This document shows positions 50,390 to 61,479 of a DNA stretch of 64,000 nt, piece after piece. The notes beneath the pieces were generated by a model. The model saw only the letters and a list, made by a program, of their open reading frames with translations. It was not told the origin of the DNA and made no database searches. How positions within the stretch are numbered: the first letter of the stretch is position 1; every line of letters starts with the position of its first letter. Both the position numbers and the translations under genes were made by a program. The stretch is from Hyperoodon ampullatus (lineage: Eukaryota; Chordata; Mammalia; Artiodactyla; Ziphiidae): NCBI GenBank assembly GCA_949752795.1, contig OX457062.1, forward strand, positions 96,709,777 through 96,773,776. Direction: 5' to 3'.

Positions 50390-50689
50390 AAGTGGGGGGG
50401 CAAAAGAACTGAATAGACATTTTTCCAAAGAGGAAATGCAGATGGCCAAGAGGCACATGCAAAGATGCTCAACATCACTAATCATCAGAGAAATGTAAAT
50501 CAAAACCATAATGAGATATCACTTCACACCTGTCAGAATGGCTGTCATCAAAAAGAACACAAATAACAAATGTTGGTGAGGATGCAGAGAAAAGGGAACC
50601 CTCATACACTGTTGGTGGGAATGCAAATTGGTGCAGCCAATTTCCATCTGTGGAAAACAGTATGGAAGTTTCTCAAAAAACTAAAAGTA

Positions 50690-50892
50690 GGGGCTTCCCT
50701 GGTGGCACAGTGGTTGAGAGTCCTCCTGCCGATGCAGGGGACACGGGTTCATGCCCCGGTCCGGGGAGATCCCGCGTGCCGTGGAGCGGCTGGGCCTGTG
50801 AGCCATGGCTGCTGAGCCTGTGCATCCAGAGCCTGTGCTCCGCAACGGGAGAGGCCCACGTACCGCAAAAAAAAAAAAAAAAAAAAAAAAAA
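50690..50892 (+). mobile_element. short CHR-2 SINE
   Basis: Flanked by aaaaaactaaaagta on both sides, with a long A tail. Splits L1 precisely. Confidence 0.93.
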
Positions 50893-51062
50893 ACTAAAAG
50901 TAGAACTATCATATGGCCCGGCAATTCCACTCCTGGGTATATATCCAAAAAAAAACAAAAACACTAATTCGAAAAGATACATGCACACCAATGTGCATAG
51001 CAGCATTATTTACAATTGCCAAGATATGGAAGCAGCCTAAGTGTCCATCAACAGACGAATGA

Positions 51063-51455
51063 GGGCTTCGCTGGTGGCACAGTGGTTAAGAATCCGCCTG
51101 CCAATGCAGGGGACACGGGTTCAAGCCCTGGTCCGGGAAGATCCCACATGCTGCGGAGCAACTAAGCCCATGCACACAACTACTGAGCCTGCGCTGTAGA
51201 GCCTGTGAGCCACAACTACTGAGCCTGTGAGCCACAACTACTGAGCCCGTGAGCCACAACTACTGAGCCCGTGTGCCACAACCCCTGAAGCCTGTGTGCC
51301 TAGAGCCCATGCTCTGCAACAAGGGAAGCCACCACAATGAGAAGCCCGCGCACTGCAATGAAGAGTAGCCCCCGCTCACGGCAACTAGAGAAAGCCTGCG
51401 TGCAGCAACGAAGACCCAACGCAGACAAAAATAAATAAATAAATTTTTAAAAATC
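51063..51455 (+). mobile_element. CHR-2-type SINE with extra central units
   Basis: Longer than other copies because the 'gagccacaactactgagcc' unit is repeated four or more times. Flanks acagacgaatga / acagatgaatga. Confidence 0.9.
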
Positions 51456-51510
51456 TTAATTTCAGAAAATATTTTTAAAAAACAGATGAATGAATAAAGA
51501 AGATGTGGTA

Positions 51511-51716
51511 GGGCTTCCCTGATGGCGCAGTGGTTGAGAGTCCGCCTGCCGATGCAGGGGACACGGGTTCGTGCCCCGGTCCGGGAAGAACCCACATGCC
51601 GCGGAGCAGCTGGGCCCGTGAGCCATGGCCGCTGAGCCTGCGCATCCGGAGCCTGTGCTCCGCAACAGGAGAGGCCACCACAGTGAGAGGCCCACATACC
51701 ACAAAAAAAAAAAATA
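51511..51716 (+). mobile_element. short CHR-2 SINE
   Basis: Head 'gggcttccctgatggcgc', short form, A tail. Confidence 0.9.
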
Positions 51717-52480
51717 GTTATTAGAAAAGTGCAAATTAAAACCACAATGAGATACTACTAAACGCTTATTAGAATGGCTAAAACTAAAAAGACTGATAAC
51801 ACCAAGTATTGGTGAGGATATAGAGTAACCAGAACACTTATGCATTGCTGGTGGGAATGCCAAATAGTAAAGCAACTTTGGAAAACAGTTTGCCAACTCT
51901 TATGTTAAGCAAACATATAGTCCAGCAATTCCACTCCTAAGTACTTACTCAAGAGAAAAGAAAGCATGTCCACATAAAGACTTGTATTTGAATATTCAGA
52001 GCAGCTTTATTTATAACAGACAAAAAATGGAAACAACTCAAACGTCCATCAACTAGTAAATAAACTTGGTATAACCTTATAAGTAAATGCTACTCAGCAA
52101 TAAAGAGGAATTAAATTACTGATACATGCAACAACATAGATAAATTGCAAAAGCTTTATCTTAAATAAGAAACAGACGGAAAAGGCATGATTCTATGATT
52201 CTATTTACATGAAGTTCTAGAAAAGGCAAAAACTACACTGAGAGAAAGCAGACCAGTGGTTGCCAATGGCTCAGGATAGAGGAGGCAGTTGATTCCAAAG
52301 AGTCATGAAGAAGCTTTCTGGAGTAACGGAAATATTTTATACCATGATTGTGGTGGTAGTTATACAACAGTATACATTTGTCACAATTCATCATTTAAAT
52401 GGGTGAATTTTATTGCACCGTGTGGTACCTGCATTCAGCAGTTTATTCTGCTGGGAGTTCAAAGGACAATGCTAATATAA
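51717..52480 (+). mobile_element. older L1 3' end
   Basis: 'accacaatgagatactac', 'gattgtggtggtagttat' and related L1 tail and 3' UTR phrases, more diverged than the L1 at 48662. Confidence 0.75.
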
Positions 52481-52599
52481 ATTCAGTATCTGGCACCATT
52501 GTTTTTCTTGGCTTTGTGCATGTTAAACCTGGTATTTTTACTGATACAGTATTCCTATAGTTTCTCATACTGTTCAGTTTGACATACTCTTCAATAGGA

Positions 52600-54170
52600 A
52601 CTGATGCTTCTCTTTTTCTAGGGTGTCTAAAATTCAGAACCAGCCTGATCCATCTCCTCCGACCCTAAACATGGTCCTAAAATAAACTGCTTGAGAAAAC
52701 TGGATCCCAAAGATTACACGTGGGGAATTTTTGAAGTGTGTCCGTATTTCATTAGAGAGCAAAGAAGCCCAACTGAAAGAACTGTGGCAAGACTGACTGA
52801 CATGATAACTGTGGATTGGGCAAAAATTCTTCTTGAAAGGACTATCTTGAAGAGTATGACCCAAACACTAGATTATGGAATAACCTAGAGACTAAAGGTT
52901 AATGCTCTGTAAGTTGAGAACCGGTGTTCTATATAATAGACAAATTGCTTATCAAAGAGTTTTTAAATTTTAAGTAGAAAATATAAAGAGGGCTTTAAAA
53001 ATTGGTAAGAAAGTGAGTCAACAGTGCCCAAAGGAGAGCCCAGTAACTGGGTCATTGGGAGCTGCTAGGAGAGTGGCCCGTGGGGAGGGGCCGATCACCC
53101 TCCTATGACCTGGATGCTCTTCTCTCCAGATCCCAGACCTGGCTTCAAGCACTATCCACTTGCCCGAGAACCCGCCCTGGTCTACTCTGTAACTCCTTTA
53201 AATTGTGTGCTCAGCTTTCCTTAGTGAGCCTAGCGATGAGAGGAAAAAAATGAATTCTTTCTCTGGGAGAATCAGGGAGACACGGGTAATAATAGGCACT
53301 AAAAATCTTTACGGAATGGGAGACTGAGGACATAACTATAGCAGAAAGGTCAGTGACAGCTGAAAAGTGACAAGGAAATACTTAGTTAGGGAAAACGAAA
53401 TCACTGCCTTCTATACCAGGGTAGGGTTTATCTGCTTCACCTGTTCCTAAATCAGCATGTTACTTCTGGGGGAGGATCATAAGAAATACTTGTAGACAAA
53501 AGTTTAAAGACATGTAACAAAGCAAGAGTAAAAAGAAGATAAATCTGGTGTGACTTTTCATTTACTGTTAGCAGAGTTAAGAGAATGATCACGTTTAAGT
53601 ATTGTGTGGACTAGAAATTTACCCTGGCATCATGCATTGATATTTTTTTGGTCATTTTAACATAGCTTACTTATGTAGAACAATTTTGGCAGTATATCTT
53701 CAGTCACAGGTAAGACTGTAGGTGGCGAGATCATAGACAAGCAGTTACCTAAATTTAGTGTTTACATTTTTGATGTTTTTCACTTACTGGATTTTTATTA
53801 ATATGCTGAATAGTTTATCTACTTGACCAGTCGTTGCATTAAAAAGTTGCTCTTTTGGGTTTCATTGCCTTGATGTTTGAGTGTAATCTAACATTTTCAT
53901 AAAGTGTTTATTTTGCATGACCTTAACAAATGTTTTAACCAATTAAAAAAGAAAGCAGGATGTTGCTGACACTGTATGTTGAAATGTTAACATTTTAGTA
54001 CTTACAGTGTTTATCAGTCTGCAGTATTGTGTAATTAGTCATTATTTCAGGTGCAATACTTTGTTCCTTTTCATGTGAGTAGATGCAGTATAATATCACT
54101 GTATACTGTATCACTGTATTCTTTAGATTTAGAAAACAATACAAAAGTTGCATGCTAAAAAAAAAAACAA
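52600..54170 (+). other. unassigned low-repeat segment ending in an A run
   Basis: I recognise no transposon here. A frame of 65 codons (52691-52888) with coherent composition ('RKLDPKDYTWGIFEVCPYF') is followed by 3'-UTR-like AT-rich DNA and an A run at about 54159-54169. This is the shape of a processed pseudogene, but I do not recognise a parent gene and no duplication was found. Confidence 0.3.
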
Positions 54171-54293
54171 ACCCACTAAGGTGCTTGGCAGTGGGTGGAA
54201 TCAGAAAATGTGAAATTTCTCAAAAACTTATTGACTGAAATAATTTTGCCTATGTAACACATTAAAAAAAAAAACAAACTTTACCCTTTTTCT

Positions 54294-54425
54294 TTTCTTT
54301 TCTTTTTTTCCTTTTTTGGCTGCACCACATGGCATGTGGGATCTTAGTTCCCTGACCAGGGATTGAACCCACGGCCCCTGCAGTGGAAGCACAGAGTCTT
54401 AACCACTGGACCACCATGGAAGTCC
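54294..54425 (-). mobile_element. CHRS-type SINE, antisense
   Basis: Antisense CHRS. Flanks repeat aaactttacccttttt / aaactttacacttttt. Confidence 0.9.
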
Positions 54426-54868
54426 CCAAACTTTACACTTTTTGTAGGAAAAAAAACGGTGTATTTTACATAAAGTATACCTCCTTAAAACTGAATTTAA
54501 AACAAGAATTTACAAGCTCCCCTTCAAGGCCACTGCCCTGAACCTGCCCCACTTCCTATATTCATCATCTCTGCCATTCCAGCCATCTCATTGTCACTAC
54601 TCCTCTTCTCCCTCTAGCAATCAACAAATCTCAGCAATCCTATCTCAGAATACCCCTCCTTTTTCTTTCTCTGCCACTGAGAGCAGGCCCTCATTTTATC
54701 TTGTTAAAACTGTCTTCCTGACATAAGTTTATCTGCACTTTAGCACATCTAACGTAATGCAGCCACAGTCGTCCTTCTAAAAATCAAATCTGGAGAGTTT
54801 CCACTTCCACTAAGGGCAGAGTTGCTCCTAATAGACCAACCATTTCTGCAGATAAAAAACTATAGATT

Positions 54869-55160
54869 CGGGCTTCCCTGGTGGCGCAGTGGTTGAGAAT
54901 CTGCCTGTCAATGCAGGGGACACGGGTTTGATCCCTGGTCTGGGAAGATCCCACATGCCGTGGAACAACTAGGCCCGAGAGCCACAACTACTGAGCCTGT
55001 GCGTCTGGAGCCTGTGCTCCACAACAAGAGAGGCCACGATAGTGAGAGGCCCACGCACCGCGATGAAGAGTGGCCTCCGCTTGCCGCAACTAGAGAAAGC
55101 CCTTGCACAGAAACGAAGACCCAACACAGCCAAAAATAAATAAATAAATTAATTAATTTA
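54869..55160 (+). mobile_element. CHR-2-type SINE
   Basis: Head 'cgggcttccctggtggcgc', B-box-like 'gggtttgatccc', A-rich tail. Confidence 0.9.
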
Positions 55161-55870
55161 AAAAAAATAAAAATCTAGTGGTTCTCAAAGTGTGGTCCTG
55201 GACCAGCACCTGGGAATCATAAATTCTTAAAAAACAACAACAAAAAAAGAAACCCCATAGATTCTACACAAAATGTAAAAAAACACCTATCTAAAGATAC
55301 TAAAGAACAAACAAAAACCAGGAGACGATCTGACAATTGGAAGAAGTGAATACCACTATTGTCTCCTGTTTTTTTTAATGGCTATTCATCATTCATCTAA
55401 GGACAAACCCCAGACAGCTCTGTGCTGATGACTAAAACTGAGATAGAAGCCTTGCAGCCTTACCAGCTCAAGAGCCAAAGGACAAAACTGGGAGCTACCA
55501 TAGCAGCTAGAAAATGAGGGAGAAATCCCCAAAAGATAAAAGCCACAAATGGGGAACCCCCAATTCTGCATATAAATCTATCTAAATCTCTGGATGATCC
55601 CTGAACCACGCATGCACAGAAGAGACTCCAAGGAACCCATCTACAGATAAATGAACTCAACAGAGACCACAGCTGCTGCCCACCAAACATGTATGTATGA
55701 TGTTTAAGCCCAACCAAGGAAATAGCCTGATAAAACAAATTTAAAAAAACAAACAAACTACAAGATTTAATGGAGGAATACAACAGAATCCAGAGTCTCT
55801 ACAATGTATTATTCACAATATTCAGGATTCAACCCTAAATTACCAATGTACAAAGAAACAGGAAAAGCAA

Positions 55871-56220
55871 GGTCTGCAAACTATGGCCTGTAGATCAAAC
55901 CCAGACTGCTATCTCTTTTTGTAAATAAAGTTTTATTGGAACACAGTCATGCTCATTTTGCTTACTTACTGTCTATGGCTGCTTTCATGCTACAACAGCA
56001 GAGTTGAGTAGCTGTGACAGAGACTATGCGGTCTGCAAAGCCTCAAGTATTTACTATATGGCAGTTAATCCCTTCCCTCCACCCTGAGCCACTGGCAACT
56101 GATCTGCTTTCTCTCACTATAGTTTCGTCTCTTCTAGAACTTCATGTAAATAGAATCATACAGTGCATACCTTTTGCATCTAGTTTCTTATTTAGAATAA
56201 TGGTTTTGATTCTGACTCCT
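55871..56220. mobile_element. MER-type DNA element piece inside HAL1
   Basis: 'tttttgtaaataaagtttta', 'tctatggctgctttcatgc' and 'gcagagttgagtagctgtga' form a very common mammalian repeat core. HAL1 text resumes right after it. Confidence 0.6.
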
Positions 56221-56552
56221 GGTCAAGAAAAAAGGCAATCAATAGAAAGGACTCCAAGGAGACCAAGATGTTAGAATTAGCAGGTAAAGATTTAAGGCAT
56301 CTATTTTAACTATGCAAAAGAACATAAAGGAAAAAATATGTTCACAAGGAGTGAACAGATAAGAGCTCTTCACGGAGAAATAGAAACTATAAAAAAGACT
56401 AAACTGAAATGAAAGAACTGAAAAACACAATACTGGAAATATAAAATTCAATGCATGGGCTTAATAGACTGGAAATGATATAATAAAAAGTAAACTTGAA
56501 GACACATCAAGAGAAATTATCCAATATGCTGAAGAGAGTAAAAAAGAACTGG

Positions 56553-56878
56553 AGGGCTTCCTGGTGGCACAGTGGTTAAGAATCCGCCTGCCAATGCAGG
56601 GGACACAGGTTCAAGCCCTGGTCCGGGAAGATCCACATGCCGCAGGGCAACTAAGCCCGTGCGCCACAACTACTGAGCCTGCACTCTAGAGCCTGCGAGC
56701 CACAACTACTGAGCCTGTGTGCCTAGAGCCTGTGCTCCGCAACAAGAGAAGCCACTGCAATGAGAAGCCCGCGCACCGCAATGAAGAGTAGCCCCCACTC
56801 GCCGCAACTAGAGAAAGCCTGCGCCGAGCAACGAAGACCCAACGCAGCCAAAAATAAATAAAAATTAAAAAAAAAAAG
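56553..56878 (+). mobile_element. CHR-2-type SINE
   Basis: Head lacks one C ('gggcttcctggtggcac'). Flanks aaagaactgga / aaagaattgga. Confidence 0.88.
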
Positions 56879-58200
56879 AATTGGAAAGAAATGAAAGAGC
56901 CCCTATGAGCTATAGGACAATATCAAAAGTTCTAACACATCTGACAGTGGAGTCCCAGAAGGAAAGGAGGGAATGGGGCAGGAAAAATATTTGAAAATTA
57001 TGTCAAAATTTCACAAATTAGGTGAAATACATAACTTTACAGAATAAGCAGCTGAGAAAACCCCAAACAGGTAAAACAGGAAGAAAGCTACATCTGGGAA
57101 AATCAAAGTCAAACTGCTGAAAACCAAGGATAGAAAATATTGAAAGAAACCATAGGGAAAAAATGACACAATACACAGAAAGAAACAACTGTCACTGACT
57201 TCTCATCAGAAACAATAGGAGACAGTTTATATTAGAAGGACATCTTCAACTGAGTAAACAAATTGTTGGATATTCACACAATGGACAACTACTCAGCATT
57301 AAAAAGGAATGAACACCGATATCTATTTTTAAAATGGATTCAATAATTAATAACCTTCCAAAACAGAAAATACCAGGCCCAGATGGGTTCACTAGTGAAT
57401 TCTACCACACATTTAAGGAAGAAATTATACCAATTCTCTACAATCTTTTAGAAGACAGAGCAGAGGAAATACTTCCTAATTCAGTCTATGAGGCCAGCAC
57501 TTACCCTAATACCATAACCAGACAAAAATAAAAGAAGAAAAAACTACAGACCAATATCTTTCATGAACACAGATGCAAAAATCCTCCACAAAATATTAGT
57601 GAATCAATACAAAAAAGTATAAAAAGAATCATGACCAAGTGGGATTTACCCCAGGTATGCAAGGCTAGTTCAACATTCAAAAATCAATTAATATTATCCA
57701 TCACATCAAAAGACTAAAAAAGAAAAATCAAATGATCATGTCAACAGATGTAGAAAAAGCATTTGACAAAATCCATCATCCATTAATGGTAAAAACTCTC
57801 AGTAAACTAGGAATAGAGGGGAACTTCCTCAACATGGTAGACATCTACAAAAAAATCTACAGTTAACATCATACTCAAGAGTGAGAAACTTGAAGCTTTC
57901 CCAAGATCAGGTACAAGGTAAAGAAGTTCCCTCTCACCACCCCTTTTCAACATCATACTGGAAGTCCTTGAAAATGTAATAAAGCAAGAAAAAGAAATAA
58001 AAGGTATACAGACTGAAAAGGAAGACATAAAACTGTCTTTGTTTGCAAATGACATGATCATCCACGTATAAAATTGGAAAGAATAGACAAAAAAACCCTC
58101 CTTGAACTAATAAGCTGTTAAAGCAAGGTTGCACGACACAAGGTTAATATACAAAGGTCAACTGCTTTCCTAAATGCTAACAACGAACAAGTGGAATTTG

Positions 58201-58327
58201 GGACTTCCCTGGCAGTCCAGTAGTTAAGACTCTGCACTTCCAACGCAGGGGGTGTGGGTTCAATCCCTGGTCAGGGAACTAAGATCCCACAAGCCACGTG
58301 GTGTGGCCAAAAAAAAAAAAAAAAAAG
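58201..58327 (+). mobile_element. CHRS-type SINE
   Basis: Flanked by aagtggaatttg on both sides. Head 'gggacttccctggcagtcc', A tail. Confidence 0.92.
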
Positions 58328-59107
58328 AGTAAGTGGAATTTGAAATTAAAAACACAATTATCATTTGCACTACATACACTTAGGTATAAATCTAACAAAA
58401 TACGTACAAGATCTGTATGAGGAAAAGTACAAAACTATGATGAGCAAAATCAAAGAAGAACTAAATAAATGGAGAGATATTCCATGTTCATGGACAGGAA
58501 GACTCAACATTGTCAAGATGTCAGTTCTTCCCAACTTGATTATAGAGTCAATGCAATCCCAATCAAAATCCCAGCAAGTTATTCTATGGATATCAACAAA
58601 TTGATTCTAAAGTTTATAAGAAGAGGCAAAGGATCTAGAATAAGCAACACAATATTGAAAGAGAAGAACAAAATTGGAAGACTGATGCTACTCGACTTCC
58701 AGACTTACTATAAAGCTATAAAATCAAGACAGCATGGTATTTGTGAAAGAATAGGCAAATAGATCAGTGGAACAGAACAGAGAGCTTAGAAATAGAACTC
58801 CATAAACATAGTCAACTGATCTTTAACAAAGAAGTGAAGATAATAAAATGGAGCAAAGAGTCTCTTCAACAAATGGTGCTAGAACTGGACATCCACATGC
58901 AAAAAAAAAATGGATCTAAACAAAGACCTTACACCTTTCACAAAAATTAACTGAAAATGGATCGTGGACCTAAACGTAAAACGCAAAACTATAAAACTCC
59001 TAGAAGATAACTTAGGAGAAAATCTAAATGAATGATATAACACCAAAGACATGATCCACGAACGAAATACTTGATAAATTAGACTTTGTTAAAATTAAAA
59101 ACTTCTG

Positions 59108-59238
59108 GTAATTCCCTGGCAGTTCAGTAATTAGGATTCCACACTTCCACTGCCAAGGGCCTGGGTTCAATCCCTGGTCAGGGAACTAAGATCCACAAGC
59201 CATGCAGTGAGGCCAAATAAATAAATAAATAAAATAAA
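59108..59238 (+). mobile_element. CHRS-type SINE
   Basis: 'taattccctggcagttcag' head, AAAT-repeat tail, flank repeat aaaaacttctg. Confidence 0.88.
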
Positions 59239-59413
59239 AAACTTCTGCTCTGTGAAAGACAGTATCAAGAAAATGAGAAGACAAGCCACAGACTGGGAGA
59301 AAATATTTGCAAAAGGACATGTTAAAGGACATGTAAATATTTGCAAAAGGACAAAGGAATGTTATCCAAAGGATACAAAGAGCTCTTAAAATTCAACAAT
59401 AAAACAAACAATA

Positions 59414-59540
59414 AGGAAGTTCCCTGGTGGCCTAGTGGCTGGGATTCCAGGCTTTCACTGCCATGGCCCGGGTTCAATCCCTGGTCGGGCAATTGAGATC
59501 CTGGAGGCCACACAGTGCAGCCAAAAAAATAAGAATAAAA
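59414..59540 (+). mobile_element. CHRS-like SINE, diverged
   Basis: 'aagttccctggtggcctagtg' in shortened form (ttccctggtggcctagtg) with a different middle ('ggctttcactgccatgg'), so possibly a separate subfamily. Confidence 0.8.
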
Positions 59541-60559
59541 TTAAATTAAAAATATCATCTCTCAGTTTAAAAAACAAAAAAGATTTAAAAAATGGGCCAA
59601 AGACTTTAACAGACACCTCACCAAAAAAGATATACAGGTGGCAAATGAGGATATGAAAAGATGTTCCACATCATTTGTCATCAGGGAAATGCAAATTAAA
59701 ACAATGAGATACCACTACGTACCTATTAAAATGACCAAAATCCAGAACACTGACAACAACAAATGCTGGTGAGGATGTGGAGCAACAGGAACTCTCATTC
59801 ATTTCTGTTGGGAATGCAAAGTGGTACAGCCACTCTGGAAGACAGTTTGCCAGTTTCTTACAAAACTAAACATACTCTTACCATATGATCCAGCCATCAC
59901 ACTTCTTGGTATCTACCTAAAGGAGTTGAAAACTTATGTCCATACAAAAATTTGCACTTGGATACTGATAGCAGCTTTAGTCAAATTGCCAAAACTTGGA
60001 AGCAACCAAGATATCCTTCAAAGATGAATCAATAAAAAACTGTCATACATTCAAACAATGGAATATTATTCAATGCTAAAAAGAAATGAGCTAACAAGCC
60101 ATGAAAAGACATGGAGAAACCTCAAATGCATGTTACTACGTGAAAGAAGCCAATCTGAAAGGCTCCATATTGTATGATTCAACTATACAGCACTCTGGAA
60201 GAAGCAAAACTATGGAGACAATAAAAAGATCAGTTGGGGAGTGGGGGATAAATAGGCAGAGCACTGAGGGTGGGCAGTGAAAACTACTCTGTATAATAAT
60301 AAATATATGTCATTATTCATTTGTCCAAATCATAAAGTGTACAACACCAAGAGTGAACCCTAAGGTAAGCTAGGTACTTTGAGTGATTATGATGTGTCAA
60401 TGTAGGTTCACTTTTGGTAAAAAATGTACCACTCTAGTGAGTGACGTTGATAAAGGGAAGGCTATGCATGTGTGTGGGCAGGGGGCATATGGGAAATCTC
60501 TGTACCTCCCTCTCAATTTTGTTGTAAACTTCAAACTGCACTAAAAAAATTAAGTCTTT

Positions 60560-61130
60560 TAAAAAAAAGCAATGAACTATTGATATAGTTCACATTCATC
60601 ACATCATAGATGAATCTCAAAAATGTAAGTGAAAGAAAGACACGAATGTCTAGAAAAGATAAGTGTAATCTACAGTGACAGAAAGCAGATCAGTGTTTAC
60701 CTGGGAATGGTGGGGAGGAAGCACAGTGATTAAGAAGGAATACAGGGGGCTTCCCTGGTGGCGCAGTGGTTGAGAGTCCGCCTGCCGATGCAGGGCACGC
60801 GGGTTCGTGCCCCGGTCCGGGAAGATCCCACATGCCGCGGAGCGGCTGGACCTGTGAGCCATGGCCGCTGAGCCTGCGCGTCCGGAGCCTGTGCTCCGCA
60901 ACGGGAGAGGCCATGACAGTGAGAGGCCCGCATACCACAAAAAAAAAAAAGAAGGAATACAGGGAAGATTTGAGGGTAATGGCCATGTGCTATACCTTGA
61001 CTGTGTTAGTGTTTACATGTGTGATTAATTTGTCAAAACTCATCAAACTGTAACTTAAAATAAGTGCATTTTATTGCATGTAAATTATACCTAAAATTTT
61101 TTGATTTTTTAAAAAAAATCTGAAGGATAA
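60560..61130 (+). mobile_element. old L1 3' UTR fragment, split by a SINE
   Basis: 'gcatgtaaattatacc' and 'taccttgactgtgttagtg' resemble old L1 3' UTRs. Interrupted by the SINE at 60747. Confidence 0.55.
60747..60950 (+). mobile_element. short CHR-2 SINE, perfect duplication
   Basis: Flanked by aagaaggaatacaggg on both sides. Intact head and A tail. Confidence 0.94.
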
Positions 61131-61131
61131 T

Positions 61132-61134
<3 letters not shown>

Positions 61135-61166
<32 letters not shown>

Positions 61167-61357
61167 GGTATGCGGGCCTCTCACTGTTGCGGCCTCTCCC
61201 ATTGAGGAGCACAGGCTCCAGACGCGCAGGCTCAGCGGCCATGGCTCACGGGCCCAGCCGCTCCACGGCATGTGGGATCCTCCCGGACCGGGGCACGAAC
61301 CCGTGTCCCCTGCATCGGCAGGCGGACTCTCAACCACTGCGCCACCAGGGAAGCCCC
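61135..61357 (-). mobile_element. short CHR-2 SINE, antisense, young
   Basis: About 30-base T run, then the antisense short form. Perfect duplication ctgaaggataattct on both flanks. Confidence 0.94.
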
Positions 61358-61479
61358 TGAAGGATAATTCTAAGTTTCAACAATTAAAACTATGAAAATT
61401 TCCCAAATACTTTATTCAAGAAAATTACAACTCTTTCTAATATAGCATAATCAACAGGCATGTAGTTTGTCTTTATTAT

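Larger units (their letters stand above)
48662..51510 (+). mobile_element. L1 ORF2/3' region carrying five nested insertions
   Basis: ORF2 reverse-transcriptase sequence ([12 protein letters not shown] near 48790-48825, then KYLGINLPKEAKDLY) continues through the ORF2 C-terminus to 'cagcattatttacaattgcc' near 51010. It is cut by a small DNA element (49629-49856) and CHR-2 copies at 50139, 50690, 51063 and 51511. The opening piece 48662-48745 belongs farther downstream in ORF2, so the 5' part is rearranged. The usual FADD reads FAND, and stops abound. Confidence 0.88.
55300..57240 (+). mobile_element. HAL1-type LINE fragment, interrupted
   Basis: 'caagaaaaaaggcaatcaat', 'gatgttagaattagcaggta' and 'ggaatggggcaggaaaaata' are typical HAL1 (ORF1-only LINE) phrases in order. 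Broken by a DNA-element piece (about 55871-56220) and by CHR-2 at 56553. Confidence 0.7.
57334..60555 (+). mobile_element. L1 ORF2 to 3' end with three CHRS insertions
   Basis: Starts in the reverse-transcriptase region (QKIPGPDGFTSEFY), passes SLFANDMI near 58040 and 'ggaatattattcaatgct' near 60060, and ends in A-rich DNA near 60555. Many stops. CHRS copies sit at 58201, 59108 and 59414. Confidence 0.85.
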
